Positions 49,636 through 53,345 of a DNA stretch of 64,000 nucleotides are shown here, one piece after another. The stretch covers positions 1,016,001-1,080,000 of the forward strand of contig NC_051071.1 of NCBI RefSeq assembly GCF_004664715.2, read 5' to 3'. Below the pieces are notes generated by a model. It worked only from the letters and a program-made list of their open reading frames with translations. It was not told the origin of the DNA and did not search any database. Numbering within the stretch: the stretch's first letter is position 1; every line of letters starts with the position of its first letter. This DNA is from Peromyscus leucopus (lineage: Eukaryota; Chordata; Mammalia; Rodentia; Cricetidae). The position numbers and the translations under genes were made by a program.

Positions 49636-49944
49636 AAGGGCAAAGCTGAGGTTCATGGCTCCCAGCTCAAGCAAGGCTCTGCCTCACCAGTTGGGGGTTC
49701 GGAGTCCTCTGACAGCAAGAGCTGCTTCTGTCCTGGTGTTTGTCTGGGTCGTGTGGCCTCACATCCCATGTTCCCTTACCTTGCTGTCTTTGGTGTAGGC
49801 AAGAACCTTGTCCTCCTCCTTCGGGTGGAAGAGGAGGGTCTCCACGAGGAAGGGGACAGGATACTTCTGGAAGGTGGTGCCCTCGTCGGTGCTGAGGAAG
49901 AGGCTCTGTTCCCGGTCACCAAGGGACGAGCTCACCAGGATGAT
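403..49944 (-). CDS. Sorcs2: Sorcs2 coding region, 16 internal exons (partial at both ends)
   Basis: This is the overall gene entry; the exons are listed one by one below. Minus-strand exons join as 49944-49780, 43532-43459, 40574-40510, 37400-37282, 33940-33851, 26632-26453, 21405-21259, 18417-18315, 17182-17106, 14582-14491, 13738-13631, 9606-9486, 8554-8421, 7837-7709, 6265-6094 and 589-403. That gives 1963 nt, open throughout, with every intron GT-AG. The product matches VPS10-domain receptors of the SorCS group: Asp-box propeller blades, a ten-cysteine 10CC module, then a PKD-type domain. Short stretches such as [32 protein letters not shown] and [17 protein letters not shown] fit SorCS2 rather than SorCS1 or SorCS3 as I remember them. 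The family is type I membrane sorting and signalling receptors of neurons. No start codon, signal peptide, transmembrane segment or stop is in the window. Paralogue choice rests on recall of the family, not on an alignment. Confidence 0.95.
1705..2045. mobile_element. Cricetid-type interspersed repeat (LTR-like, family uncertain)
   Basis: The stretch from the CTTACCTCCTGCAGTGCTC region to the TTATTTATTAACAT end looks like a dispersed repeat that I have seen in hamster and vole genomic DNA. It includes the segments CTCATTGGTTGTAAACCCAA and CCCCAGGGCAACTTTATTTA. The AT-rich end with AATAAA-like words suggests the end of a retroelement. I cannot assign its class (LTR or SINE) or its exact ends by eye. 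Confidence 0.45.
4964..5185. repeat. 55-bp minisatellite, four copies
   Basis: Four head-to-tail units start at 4964, 5020, 5075 and 5130. Each begins GAG(A/T)GGAGACTGCCCAGA and ends CTCTGCCTCTGT; the last is truncated at about 5180. The two central copies differ by a single base; the outer copies carry more changes, as expected if the array grew from its middle. Open frames across it on both strands are shadows of the repeat. Confidence 0.9.
5663..5750 (+). mobile_element. ID-type SINE
   Basis: The sequence GTGTGGCTCAGTAGAAGAG and then CAAGGCCCTGGGTTC is the tRNA-like body of rodent ID (BC1-related) elements. It carries recognisable box A and box B promoter remnants and is followed by an A/G-rich tail near 5740. 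It is intronic and antisense to Sorcs2. Confidence 0.8.
6094..6265 (-). CDS. Sorcs2: Sorcs2 exon (end of 10CC, start of PKD region)
   Basis: 172 nt. It completes Gly535 and encodes residues 536-592. It reads [18 protein letters not shown], then [17 protein letters not shown] and [10 protein letters not shown]. Cys544 and Cys559 are the ninth and tenth 10CC cysteines, so the module is complete. What follows is the first strand of a PKD-like beta-sandwich. The donor GTGAGC follows a complete Gln codon. The acceptor ends CAG in a pyrimidine-rich context. Confidence 0.96.
6266..7708. other. Sorcs2 intron (1.4 kb) with GATG array
   Basis: Non-coding. Positions 6836-7142 hold an imperfect GATG/GGTG tetranucleotide array. 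6266-6835 and 7143-7708 show nothing recognisable beyond a short pyrimidine-rich tract before the next exon. The 183-codon minus-strand frame over 6806-7357 is repeat-derived (IHPSIHPS). Confidence 0.85.
6836..7142. repeat. Imperfect (GATG)n/(GGTG)n tetranucleotide array
   Basis: About 300 bp of GATGGATG and GGTGGGTG units with scattered changes to TAGATG and GAATAT. The purest segment is near 7053-7115, a run of GGTG units followed by GATG units. It is one of several arrays of the same class in this gene, here with the G-rich strand on the plus strand. Confidence 0.95.
7709..7837 (-). CDS. Sorcs2: Sorcs2 exon (10CC module)
   Basis: 129 nt. Its first base completes Cys492. It encodes residues 493-534 and two bases of Gly535. 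It reads [19 protein letters not shown], then [19 protein letters not shown] and TSSL. Cysteines 509 and 524 belong to 10CC. The C-D-Y-G-(F/Y)-E-R and F-W-F-N-P-x-S-P blocks are family signatures. The acceptor is CTTCCCAG and the donor is GG|GTGAGT. Confidence 0.96.
7838..8420. other. Sorcs2 intron (583 bp), nothing recognised
   Basis: A short intron between two 10CC exons. There is no repeat, RNA gene or alternative exon that I can support. Confidence 0.8.
8421..8554 (-). CDS. Sorcs2: Sorcs2 exon (10CC module)
   Basis: 134 nt, residues 448-491 plus two bases of Cys492. It reads [20 protein letters not shown], then [13 protein letters not shown] and [10 protein letters not shown]. It contributes 10CC cysteines 451, 468, 483 and 485, and the split codon for 492. 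The basic run RKRK is conserved as a K/R cluster in SorCS proteins. The acceptor is GCTACAG and the donor is TG|GTGGGC. Confidence 0.96.
8555..9485. other. Sorcs2 intron (0.9 kb), MIR-like relic only
   Basis: A short stretch near 8650-8690 (ACAAACAGGGAAACTGAGG) resembles the core of an old MIR SINE, and an 18-bp imperfect duplication (CCCTCATCTTAAG twice) lies at 8727-8752. Otherwise there is no feature. Confidence 0.55.
9486..9606 (-). CDS. Sorcs2: Sorcs2 exon (propeller end and start of 10CC)
   Basis: 121 nt. It completes Thr407 and encodes residues 408-447. It reads [18 protein letters not shown] then [18 protein letters not shown]. Cys433 is the first of the ten 10CC cysteines. Phase 0 at the end. 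The acceptor is CCCTCAG and the donor is GTGGGC. The F-G-H-x-S-x-R-S-x-W-x-L-V-K-V-D block is conserved in the SorCS group. Confidence 0.96.
9607..13630. other. Sorcs2 intron (4.0 kb), largely unique sequence
   Basis: Mostly GC-rich unique DNA without young SINEs. Around 12283-12350 a TTTATTGAGC-type word followed by CAGGCACATTAG resembles an old MIR or L2 fragment. 11035-11280 looks like a candidate conserved non-coding block (see findings). The open frames of 100-186 codons here show no family features and overlap each other on both strands. Confidence 0.6.
13631..13738 (-). CDS. Sorcs2: Sorcs2 exon (last propeller blades, Asp-box)
   Basis: 108 nt. It completes Lys371 and encodes residues 372-406 plus two bases of Thr407. 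It reads FSVDEGHTW (a clean Asp-box), then [18 protein letters not shown] and GDETLVM. There is an N-x-T sequon at Asn384. The acceptor is CTTCACAG and the donor is AC|GTGAGTG. This is close to the closure of the beta-propeller. Confidence 0.95.
13739..14490. other. Sorcs2 intron (752 bp), nothing recognised
   Basis: Unique sequence with no repeat, RNA gene or extra exon that I can support. Confidence 0.8.
14491..14582 (-). CDS. Sorcs2: Sorcs2 exon (VPS10 propeller)
   Basis: 92 nt, residues 341-370 plus two bases of Lys371. It reads [20 protein letters not shown] then [10 protein letters not shown]. The donor is AA|GTGAGA; the split Lys codon is completed by G at 13738. Reading through the donor would give an immediate stop, which supports the splice call. 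F-E/D-E-E-x-x-x-x-L-D-x-G-G is a shared SorCS segment. Confidence 0.94.
15090..15178. repeat. (GAAT)n/(GATG)n microsatellite
   Basis: About 90 bp of GAATGAATG and GGATGGATG units with interruptions, in the same class as the other tetranucleotide arrays in the gene. Confidence 0.9.
15521..15640 (-). mobile_element. Old B1 (7SL-derived) SINE, diverged
   Basis: The plus strand reads TTTTGAGACAAGATCTTGCT, later GATGCTGGGGTTATAGGTG and CACCAGGCCTGGC. This is the reverse complement of a diverged B1/proto-B1 element. It has no clear tail or target duplication, consistent with age. It lies in plus-strand terms opposite to B1 transcription, so the SINE is in the same orientation as Sorcs2. Confidence 0.75.
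17106..17182 (-). CDS. Sorcs2: Sorcs2 exon (VPS10 propeller, Asp-box)
   Basis: 77 nt. It completes Gly315 and encodes residues 316-340, [16 protein letters not shown] followed by the Asp-box SDCGHTW (ending at residue 338) and RQ. The acceptor is GGGTCAG, the donor is GTAAGG, and it ends in phase 0. The N-x-G pattern after the split Gly and the S-D-x-G-x-T-W-R-Q block are shared across SorCS proteins. Confidence 0.95.
17183..18314. other. Sorcs2 intron (1.1 kb) with CATC array
   Basis: Unique sequence to about 17975, then a (CATC)n-class array at 17983-18212 that ends about 100 bp from the next exon. No other feature was seen. Confidence 0.85.
17983..18212. repeat. (CATC)n tetranucleotide array
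   Basis: About 230 bp. There is a pure core of CATC units at about 18022-18067, with degenerate CATT, CACC and CTCA variants on both sides. It gives a plus-strand frame of [11 protein letters not shown], which is not a gene. Confidence 0.95.
18315..18417 (-). CDS. Sorcs2: Sorcs2 exon (VPS10 propeller)
   Basis: 103 nt, residues 281-314 plus one base of Gly315. It reads [19 protein letters not shown], then [12 protein letters not shown]. The H-L-H-L motif and the K-x-T-A-P-G-L stretch are conserved in SorCS receptors. The acceptor is CTCAG with exon start CCGGAC; the donor is GTGGGTGG. Just upstream of the acceptor is a pyrimidine-rich stretch (TTTCCTCT on the minus strand). Confidence 0.95.
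18836..18882. repeat. Short (CATC/CATT)n run
   Basis: About 47 bp of CATTCATC and CATC units. Confidence 0.9.
19305..19618 (+). mobile_element. B3 SINE
   Basis: The body reads GGGGAGATGGTTCCATGGG, TAAAGTGCTTACTT, GACCTGAGCTCAGTCCCCGG and later GAGACAGGTGGATCC. This is the tRNA-derived head and unique tail of rodent B3. It runs directly into the CA/GA tract, which probably grew from its A-rich 3' tail. It is antisense to Sorcs2. Confidence 0.8.
19619..19973. repeat. (CA)15 followed by a 325-bp GA-rich tract
   Basis: A pure CA run at 19619-19648 switches to GAGA, GAGC and GTGAGA units continuing to about 19973, with a (GT)n insert near 19871-19885. The plus strand is almost all purine over 320 bp. 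The SLSLSLS frames on the minus strand are artefacts. Confidence 0.95.
21259..21405 (-). CDS. Sorcs2: Sorcs2 exon (VPS10 propeller, Asp-box)
   Basis: 147 nt, 49 codons, phase 0-0, residues 232-280. It reads [18 protein letters not shown], then the degenerate Asp-box TYNKGRDW (to residue 261) and [11 protein letters not shown]. The donor GTAGGT follows a complete Pro codon, and the next exon again starts with Pro, giving the QPPDC sequence expected of SorCS2. This double Pro confirms both splice sites. The acceptor is TCCTCAG. Confidence 0.96.
22396..23050. repeat. Long degenerate (GATG)n array
   Basis: About 650 bp of GATG units mixed with GGTG, GAAT, TAGA and TGAGTGGA variants, with G-rich strand on plus. 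Longer words recur, such as ATGAGTAGATG and ATGAATGAGTGGAT, so there is a loose higher-order period of about 12-20 bp. Confidence 0.93.
24575..24645. mobile_element. MIR-like old SINE fragment
   Basis: The words AGTTCAGAGAGGTTAAGTAG and CTGCCCAGG followed by CACAGCA match the well-known MIR core pattern. It is strongly diverged and its ends are not visible. Confidence 0.5.
26453..26632 (-). CDS. Sorcs2: Sorcs2 exon (VPS10 propeller)
   Basis: 180 nt, 60 codons, phase 0-0, residues 172-231. It begins [19 protein letters not shown], continues [13 protein letters not shown], and ends [13 protein letters not shown]. The acceptor is GTCCTCAG and the donor is GTAGGC. I-I-S-T-D-E-x-Q-V-F and V-Q-E-W-x-x-x-D-T-Y-N-L-Y are shared by the SorCS group; the S-D-x-R-G run lies in an Asp-box-like hairpin. 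The longest intron inside the exon set (7.2 kb) lies just upstream. Confidence 0.96.
26725..26830 (+). mobile_element. MIR SINE fragment
   Basis: GTGGTCTTGGACAAGTGACT followed by CACCTCCATGGACCTCAGTG and CTAAAATGGGAGTAATG is the MIR core with its typical downstream region. It is old and diverged. Confidence 0.7.
27751..27845 (+). mobile_element. B1-like SINE fragment
   Basis: AGCTGGGCATGGTAGTGCAC, then GAGGTTGAGGTAGGAGAATC and ACTACATAGCAAGAACC with a short A run. This is an old monomeric 7SL-derived element, antisense to Sorcs2. Confidence 0.7.
29065..29635 (+). mobile_element. Rodent L1 (LINE-1) 3' UTR, truncated
   Basis: The plus strand carries the familiar rodent L1 3' end: GTGGGAACTCATGAAC, GGGACTGGACTAGGCCCTCT, GAGCTGGCTTTTTGGAGCC and CATGGGAGGCCTTACC. 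A G-rich polypurine stretch follows at about 29495-29570, then AATGAATAAAAAATAAAG and an A-rich tail. No ORF2 coding remains, so this is a 5'-truncated dead copy, antisense to Sorcs2. Confidence 0.85.
29632..29772. repeat. (GAAA)n-(GA)n-(GAAA)n tract
   Basis: An all-purine tract of GAAA units, a (GA) core at about 29679-29726, and GAAA units again. It has grown out of the A-rich tail of the L1 just upstream. Confidence 0.95.
30468..30662 (-). mobile_element. B2/B3-related SINE, diverged
   Basis: The plus strand reads GAGGCCAGAAGAGGGAGTCA, GGTGCTGGGAATCAAACTCT and AGTGCTCTTAACTGCTCAGC, the reverse complement of a diverged B2-family head. It has the same orientation as Sorcs2. Confidence 0.75.
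31168..31372 (-). mobile_element. B2 SINE with intact 16-bp target-site duplication
   Basis: The plus strand starts with a T run (the reversed poly-A tail), then AAGATTTATTTATTTATTAT, GCCAGAAGAGGGCACCAGAT, GGGAATTGAACTCAGGACCT and ends CATCTCTCCAGCCC. It is flanked by identical 16-bp copies of GACTTTCTTGCTTCTT at 31152-31167 and 31373-31388. The low divergence and perfect duplication point to a fairly recent insertion. Confidence 0.95.
31624..31674. repeat. (TG)n dinucleotide run
   Basis: About 50 bp of nearly pure TG, directly next to an old B1-like fragment. Confidence 0.97.
31676..31790 (-). mobile_element. Old B1-like SINE fragment
   Basis: Plus-strand words GTCCATGCTGGCCTCAAATT, CCTGCCTCAGCCTC and TATAGGCACGTCCCATCATG correspond to a reversed proto-B1/B1 element, diverged. 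Confidence 0.65.
33851..33940 (-). CDS. Sorcs2: Sorcs2 exon (VPS10 propeller)
   Basis: 90 nt, phase 0-0, residues 142-171. It reads [18 protein letters not shown] then [12 protein letters not shown]. There is an N-x-T sequon at Asn146. The Y-Y-V-S-Y-R-R and K-L-P-K-Y-x-L-P-K blocks are hallmarks of SorCS receptors. The acceptor is TTCCCAG and the donor is GTGAGG. The upstream intron carries the 50-bp minisatellite. Confidence 0.95.
34241..34312. repeat. (CACT/CATC)n run
   Basis: About 70 bp of ACTC, ATCC and ATTC tetranucleotides, a small member of the same class as the 1-kb array at 37936. Confidence 0.93.
36040..36830 (+). mobile_element. Rodent interspersed repeat (family not assigned)
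   Basis: The left arm (TTAACTTGATGGGATTTAGA then ATCACCATGGAAACC) and the right arm (CAGCTGCCTCACGCTCCTGC then CATATGGACTGTATCCCC) belong to one dispersed rodent repeat that I recognise by wording but cannot name with certainty. The middle of the element has been expanded into the minisatellite listed next. Confidence 0.6.
36190..36692. repeat. About 50-bp minisatellite, ten copies
   Basis: Ten head-to-tail units of the form GAGAAGGTGATCCAGTCCCA followed by G(C/A)ATTCACT, a (CT)n-rich linker and GTGCAACCAGAG. GTGATC cores lie at about 36200, 36254, 36298, 36347, 36400, 36450, 36498, 36548, 36602 and 36655. Length varies (about 44-54 bp) by loss of GAGGA-type and CTCT-type words. Units with AATTCACT and GCATTCACT alternate irregularly. 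Frames with repeated [10 protein letters not shown] are artefacts. Confidence 0.95.
37282..37400 (-). CDS. Sorcs2: Sorcs2 exon (VPS10 propeller, glycosylation site)
   Basis: 119 nt. It completes Gly102 and encodes residues 103-141. It reads [12 protein letters not shown], then [18 protein letters not shown] and IFLK. There are three cysteines, and an N-x-S sequon at Asn112. The acceptor is CCTGCAG and the donor is GTGAGT. It ends in phase 0, so the next three exons are all symmetrical. The I-D-x-G/S-S-L-x-V-Q-D-x-Y-I-F pattern is shared within the SorCS group. Confidence 0.95.
37401..40509. other. Sorcs2 intron (3.1 kb) dominated by a 1-kb array
   Basis: Unique sequence at 37401-37935, the (CACT/CATC)n array at 37936-38938, then unique sequence with no recognisable gene to 40509. 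The 412- and 340-codon plus-strand frames over the array are not genes. Confidence 0.85.
37936..38938. repeat. 1.0-kb (CACT/CATC/CATT)n tetranucleotide array
   Basis: About 250 tetranucleotide units, mainly CACT with CATC and CATT. Larger words recur, including CACTCACTCATCCACTCACT and CACTGTTTCA or CACTGTTTTG inserts near 38199, 38271, 38330, 38415, 38619, 38686 and 38861. A 4-bp unit has no plus-strand stop in any frame, which explains the very long open frames; the minus strand is full of TGA. Confidence 0.97.
40510..40574 (-). CDS. Sorcs2: Sorcs2 exon (VPS10 propeller, 65-nt microexon-like)
   Basis: The smallest coding exon here (65 nt). It completes Trp80 with its first base and encodes residues 81-101, [21 protein letters not shown], plus one base of the next Gly. 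The acceptor is TTTTCTAG and the donor is GTAAGTGG. SorCS proteins carry a similar V-x-G-x-D-x-x-x-D-L-V-H-x-E segment at this point, joining two propeller blades. Confidence 0.94.
40575..43458. other. Sorcs2 intron (2.9 kb)
   Basis: A MIR-like fragment near 40870-40930, a triplicated 14-bp word (GATGGCTGACCTC type) at about 40957-40998 and a (CATTCACT)n run at 41690-41772. Otherwise unique sequence without a gene. Confidence 0.7.
41690..41772. repeat. (CATT/CACT)n run
   Basis: About 80 bp of CATTCACT-type units with interruptions. Confidence 0.93.
43459..43532 (-). CDS. Sorcs2: Sorcs2 exon (VPS10 propeller, Asp-box)
   Basis: Short 74-nt exon encoding residues 56-79 and the first two bases of Trp80. 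It reads [18 protein letters not shown], a classic Asp-box (SSDLGKKW), followed by a stretch ending in HVF. The acceptor is a CTGCAG and the donor is GTGAGAG. The split Trp codon (TG|G) is completed by the first base of the next exon at 40574, and this fixes both boundaries. The flanking introns are 6.2 kb upstream and 2.9 kb downstream. Confidence 0.95.
45485..45570. repeat. (CA)n-rich run
   Basis: CACACA units interrupted by CT and GA dinucleotides. Confidence 0.9.
46575..46711 (-). mobile_element. Diverged B3/B2-type SINE
   Basis: The plus-strand words GCTGGGGATTTGAACTTTGG, CCTCATGCTTGTCCAGGAAG and CCAAGCCATTTCCCCAGACC are a reversed tRNA-type SINE head. It is diverged, and its 5' and 3' ends are approximate. 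Confidence 0.6.
48010..48250. repeat. (CATC)n array, proximal copy
   Basis: About 240 bp of CATC and CACC units. It contains an internal near-duplicate about 88 bp apart (CATC, TTTCCTATGTC, CAT or TAT near 48133 and 48222), so part of it expanded by block duplication. Confidence 0.95.
48491..48656. repeat. (CATC)n array, distal copy
   Basis: About 165 bp of nearly pure CATC with a CACC block near 48534-48553, much purer than the proximal array. It sits after the same 24-bp lead sequence as that array (see findings). Confidence 0.97.
49585..49631. repeat. (TG)n dinucleotide run
   Basis: About 47 bp of TG with one TATG interruption. It lies only about 150 bp from the 3' end of the 49780-49944 exon, on the intron side. 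Confidence 0.97.
49780..49944 (-). CDS. Sorcs2: Sorcs2 exon (VPS10 propeller; most 5' exon in window)
   Basis: Encodes 55 complete codons (residues 1-55), phase 0 at both ends. It is bounded by an AG acceptor just above 49944 and a GTAAGG donor just below 49780. It starts [13 protein letters not shown] and contains the Asp-box LSTDEGTTF (residues 17-25). It continues [12 protein letters not shown], a segment shared by SorCS family members in an early propeller blade. The preceding exon, which should encode the stretch ending in a CPTNKRK-type motif, was not found up to position 64000, so the upstream intron is at least 14 kb. At 165 nt the exon is symmetrical and could be skipped without changing frame. 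Confidence 0.95.
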
Positions 49945-51138
49945 CTGAAACACAGAATGTGAGCCTGAACTCAGGGTTACGGCTGGGAGGGGTGTTCTCC
50001 TTCACTGCCCCTCCCACTCTTCCATGGAGGCCTCCAGCAGGTACTGTAGCAGAGCTGAGGCTTGACCTGGAATCCTGAAGTTCAAGGTCTGTACCATACA
50101 GGAAAGTCGGCTCTGGAGAGAGCTGAGGCGAATGTGGGTGGGTGGGAAGCGGGTGACGGGAATGGAGGCGTCGGCCTGAAGAAAAGAATGAGGAGTTAGA
50201 CGGGTGACAGTGCGGATGAAGCGCTGACGGGGGTGGGGGGTTACTGCAAGGCCACTGCAGTCGGCTGACTAGTGTCCTCTGAAGAGATGTACCCATACTC
50301 TAAGCCTGGGAGAGCGAGGGTTGAGAACACACCCTGCTCTAGAACCTTCCATGCTGCATAAACAGAGGGTCTGGAGCTCTTCCTTGCCTGCAAAGAGTCC
50401 CTTTTACCAGCAGCATTTGGCCCCATTTTGAGCACAGACACAGGGGCGGATGACTGTCCCTTGGTGGGCATGGAAACATGACCACCTGGCCAGCGAGACG
50501 ACCTATTCCTAAAAGCAGACAGGTGGTCACCCTTGAGATGTATCAAAGTAAACCGGCCCCCATCTGGATGCATTACACCACACTGGGAAAAACATGCCAG
50601 GAATTTACCAGACACAGCAGACCAAGGAAAGGGTGCAACACCCTTACCTGGACTCCATAAAGTGAAGAGGTCCCCTGACACCATGATGGTGACCTGTCGT
50701 CTGACTCACGTGTGTATCAAGGAGCGTGAAGCAGAGAATTCCCTACTGCCTCGAAGTTAACTCAGTTCCCACGGTCGACAGGGCCTGCTCTGACTGATGG
50801 CTCCCTCCCTGCCCTCCTCTTTGCCCATGTGACCTGACATCCATTCATCATCCATCTGTTCCTCCCTCTGGATCTGGTCCTGCCCTCCATCTTACAGTCT
50901 CCGCTGTTCTGCACCTCTTCCCTGAAGTGGGATTGACCCTGAAGCTCAGCTCAACCCTGTGCCTGTGGCTGACTTGGCAATACAGCATCCAGCTCACTTC
51001 ATTATCTTGTTTCCACAGGGACTTGCCTTCCACCCCACCCCCCACCCCGGCAACTTTCTGTTTGTCTTCAGCTAGGTCTCTAGACTCCTTGAACCCAGCT
51101 ACAGCCTCTTCAGTCCTTTGTATCCATGCTGTAACCTA

Positions 51139-51630
51139 GTGTTTTAGTGAGGGTTTCTTTTTCTTTTTTCTTTTTCTTTTTGAGACAGGGTTTCTCTGTG
51201 TAGCTTTGGAGCCTGTCCTGTATCTCACTTTGTAGACCAGGCTGGACCTGAACTCACAGAGATCCGCCTGGCTCTGCCTCCTGAGTGCTGGGATTAAAGG
51301 CATGCACCACGACCACCACCACCACCATCTGGCTTAGTGAGGGTTTCTATCGATGTGATAAACACTGTGACCAAAAGCATCTTGGGCAGGAAGGGGTTTG
51401 TTTCAGCGGACAATGCTCAGGTCACACACTCCGTCATAGAGGCCATGGAGGAGTGCTGCTCACTAGCTTGCTCAGCATGCTTTCTCACAGCACCCAGGAC
51501 CGTTTGCACAGAGCGGGTACTACCCAGAGTGAACTGACTTTTCTCCTATCAACCATTAATGAAGAAAGTCTCCCACAGGCCAATGTGATGTGGGCATTTT
51601 CTCAGTTGAGGTTCTCTCTTCTCAACATGA
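51139..51630 (+). mobile_element. Old DNA-transposon-like rodent repeat (URR1/hAT type), split by a B1
   Basis: The sequence TTAGTGAGGGTTTCTAT, TGTGATAAACACTGTGACCA, AAAGCATCTTGGGCAGGAAG and later CATTTTCTCAGTTGAGGTTC follows a well-known non-autonomous rodent repeat. Its first about 15 bp occur twice because a B1 inserted into it. The family name is from memory and uncertain; being a mobile element is not. Confidence 0.65.
51159..51333 (-). mobile_element. B1 SINE with 15-bp target-site duplication
   Basis: The plus strand shows a T-rich tail, then TTTTTGAGACAGGGTTTCTC, TGTGTAGCTTTGGAGCCTGT, CACAGAGATCCGCCTGGCTC and GCTGGGATTAAAGGCATGCA. Identical copies of TTAGTGAGGGTTTCT flank it at 51144-51158 and 51334-51348. 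The TAGCTTTGGAGCCTGTCCTG variant is one I associate with cricetid rodents; mouse B1 usually has a CCCTGGCTGTCCTG-type word here. Same orientation as Sorcs2. Confidence 0.95.
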
Positions 51631-52819
51631 CAAAAACAAGTGAGGATACCTACCTATAGAGATAGGTAGGTAGGTAGATGGATTAAAAACATGTGCACAA
51701 GCACATACATCTGTGTGCTATGCAGCTGTGATATGAGAGTTAATATTGGTAATTAAGATTGGAATAAAGAACCAGTATTCACCTTGGCCAGCTATTTAGG
51801 GAGTCAGGACTAGTTGGCAATTGCAGCTAATAGATTGAGGTGGCCTGTGAACTGAATACTAGTCAGTACATTCTGACATTGTGAAAGATGGAAACATGTC
51901 CGTTCATCTTCCTGACACAGCACAGTCACAACAAGGACCTTACTTGGGAGAATGGTCACTGGTGACAAGCACAGGACCTCAAAAGGAGGCCATCCTAGAT
52001 TTAGGGTAAGTCCTCCAACAGTGTCCTCATAAGAAAAGACAAGAGCACAGGGATAGTGACCTGGGGCTGCTGGACACATGATGGTAGATGAGGCAGAGAA
52101 CAAGGTCCCCTGGACCTCCTGGGGTGGAATCCAGCACACCTTCCCTCGGATGACCAGCCTCTACCCTTAGAGAACAGTCCATACATCCTTAGCTTTGACA
52201 GGAGCTCTGCTCTGGGTAAAGGGGGCGGGCATCTGGTTTATATTTCCACAACTTGAATTTGGTTCTGCTGGAGGCAGGTCCCCAAGAGGCTCACGGGAGT
52301 GGGCCATTGGGAGACTCTGGCAGCTTGGTCTTGTGAGGAATGCCACCTCCCTTTGATGTGCACACCATACCCTCTGTGGAGCGTCTGAAGTGACAGGAGG
52401 CCCACAGGCTGGATGAGCATTCCAGGTCCTATGTGGCTCTGAAGCCAGCCGATGAATCTCCATGACTGGGGTGATCTGCCTCATCAAAGCCTCCCAAGGA
52501 GAAGTCACCACTGTACCCAGCTTTGTGGTGTGCAGGATCCTCAGGGAACCCTGGTACGAGGCCTCCCTGTGCACGGGAAGACCACCTGACCCACCATCTT
52601 TTACATTTCTTTTCATGCTGTCCAGTCCCCATGGATACCTTCTCCTTTGGGCTGCTTTGGGACTCCCCTCTGCCTCGTGGAATAGTCAAGAAAGGTAGCC
52701 GAGACCCTGCTGTTATACTGTGGGTCCCAGGAGGGGTTCAGAGTTGAAAATGGAGAGTTGGAAAGCTCCTGACAAGCCAGACCTTAAGGCCAGGGGGCCT
52801 GGGTAAGCTGGGAAAGTGA

Positions 52820-52822
<3 letters not shown>

Positions 52823-52875
<53 letters not shown>
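52823..52875. repeat. (CA)n dinucleotide run
   Basis: About 53 bp of pure CA. Confidence 0.98.
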
Positions 52876-52876
<1 letters not shown>

Positions 52877-53269
52877 CATCCAAGCAAGGGGTGCTGGAGC
52901 CATGTCTCTGCAATCCCCGAAACACAGCAGCAATGGCAGAGTGAGGACTGGTCCCATGCCGTGAACTCTCCAATCCCAGTCCACTGTCTACCCCCAGACC
53001 ACCGGCATCAGTGAAGCCCCCAGAAACTCTCCCGGTTCTCCATAGTCCCGGGAAACAGTCCGCCCTCATAGGCAGTGCCTTAGGCCCTTTTGGGTCTGTG
53101 CTCCCGCCTCCCATTTGTGCTGTGACCTCTGGTGTAGTCATGGATGACTTGTAATCAGTCCTCTTCTCATGTGTGCAGACTCAAGTCCTCAGGCAGGCCT
53201 CCCTCCCTTCTGGGCCAGCAGCACTTCGTGTAACTACGTTGTATTCATAGAACTCTAAAAGGGAGTTTT

Positions 53270-53345
53270 TGTCCTATCGCCACCTCTGCTGGAGGTGTGG
53301 AAACTGAGGCACAGAAAAGGGAAAGAGATGTCAAGGTCACGTGGT
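53270..53345 (-). mobile_element. MIR-like old SINE fragment
   Basis: GGTGTGGAAACTGAGGCACA, then GGGAAAGAGATGTCAAGGTC and ACGTGG; a reversed MIR core read on the plus strand. Diverged. Confidence 0.55.

Larger units (their letters stand above)
43533..49779. other. Sorcs2 intron (6.2 kb)
   Basis: CA-rich run at 45485-45570, MIR-like word at 45605-45640, SINE relic at 46575-46711, AT-rich possible conserved block at 47560-47800, two CATC arrays at 48010-48250 and 48491-48656, and a TG run at 49585-49631. The 193-codon frame at 44434-45015 has no family features and no splice context. Confidence 0.7.

Noticed and set aside
403..49944. Assignment to SorCS1 or SorCS3 instead of SorCS2
   Set aside because: Segments such as [33 protein letters not shown] and [10 protein letters not shown] match my recall of SorCS2, while the paralogues have different residues there. 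A protein alignment would be decisive.
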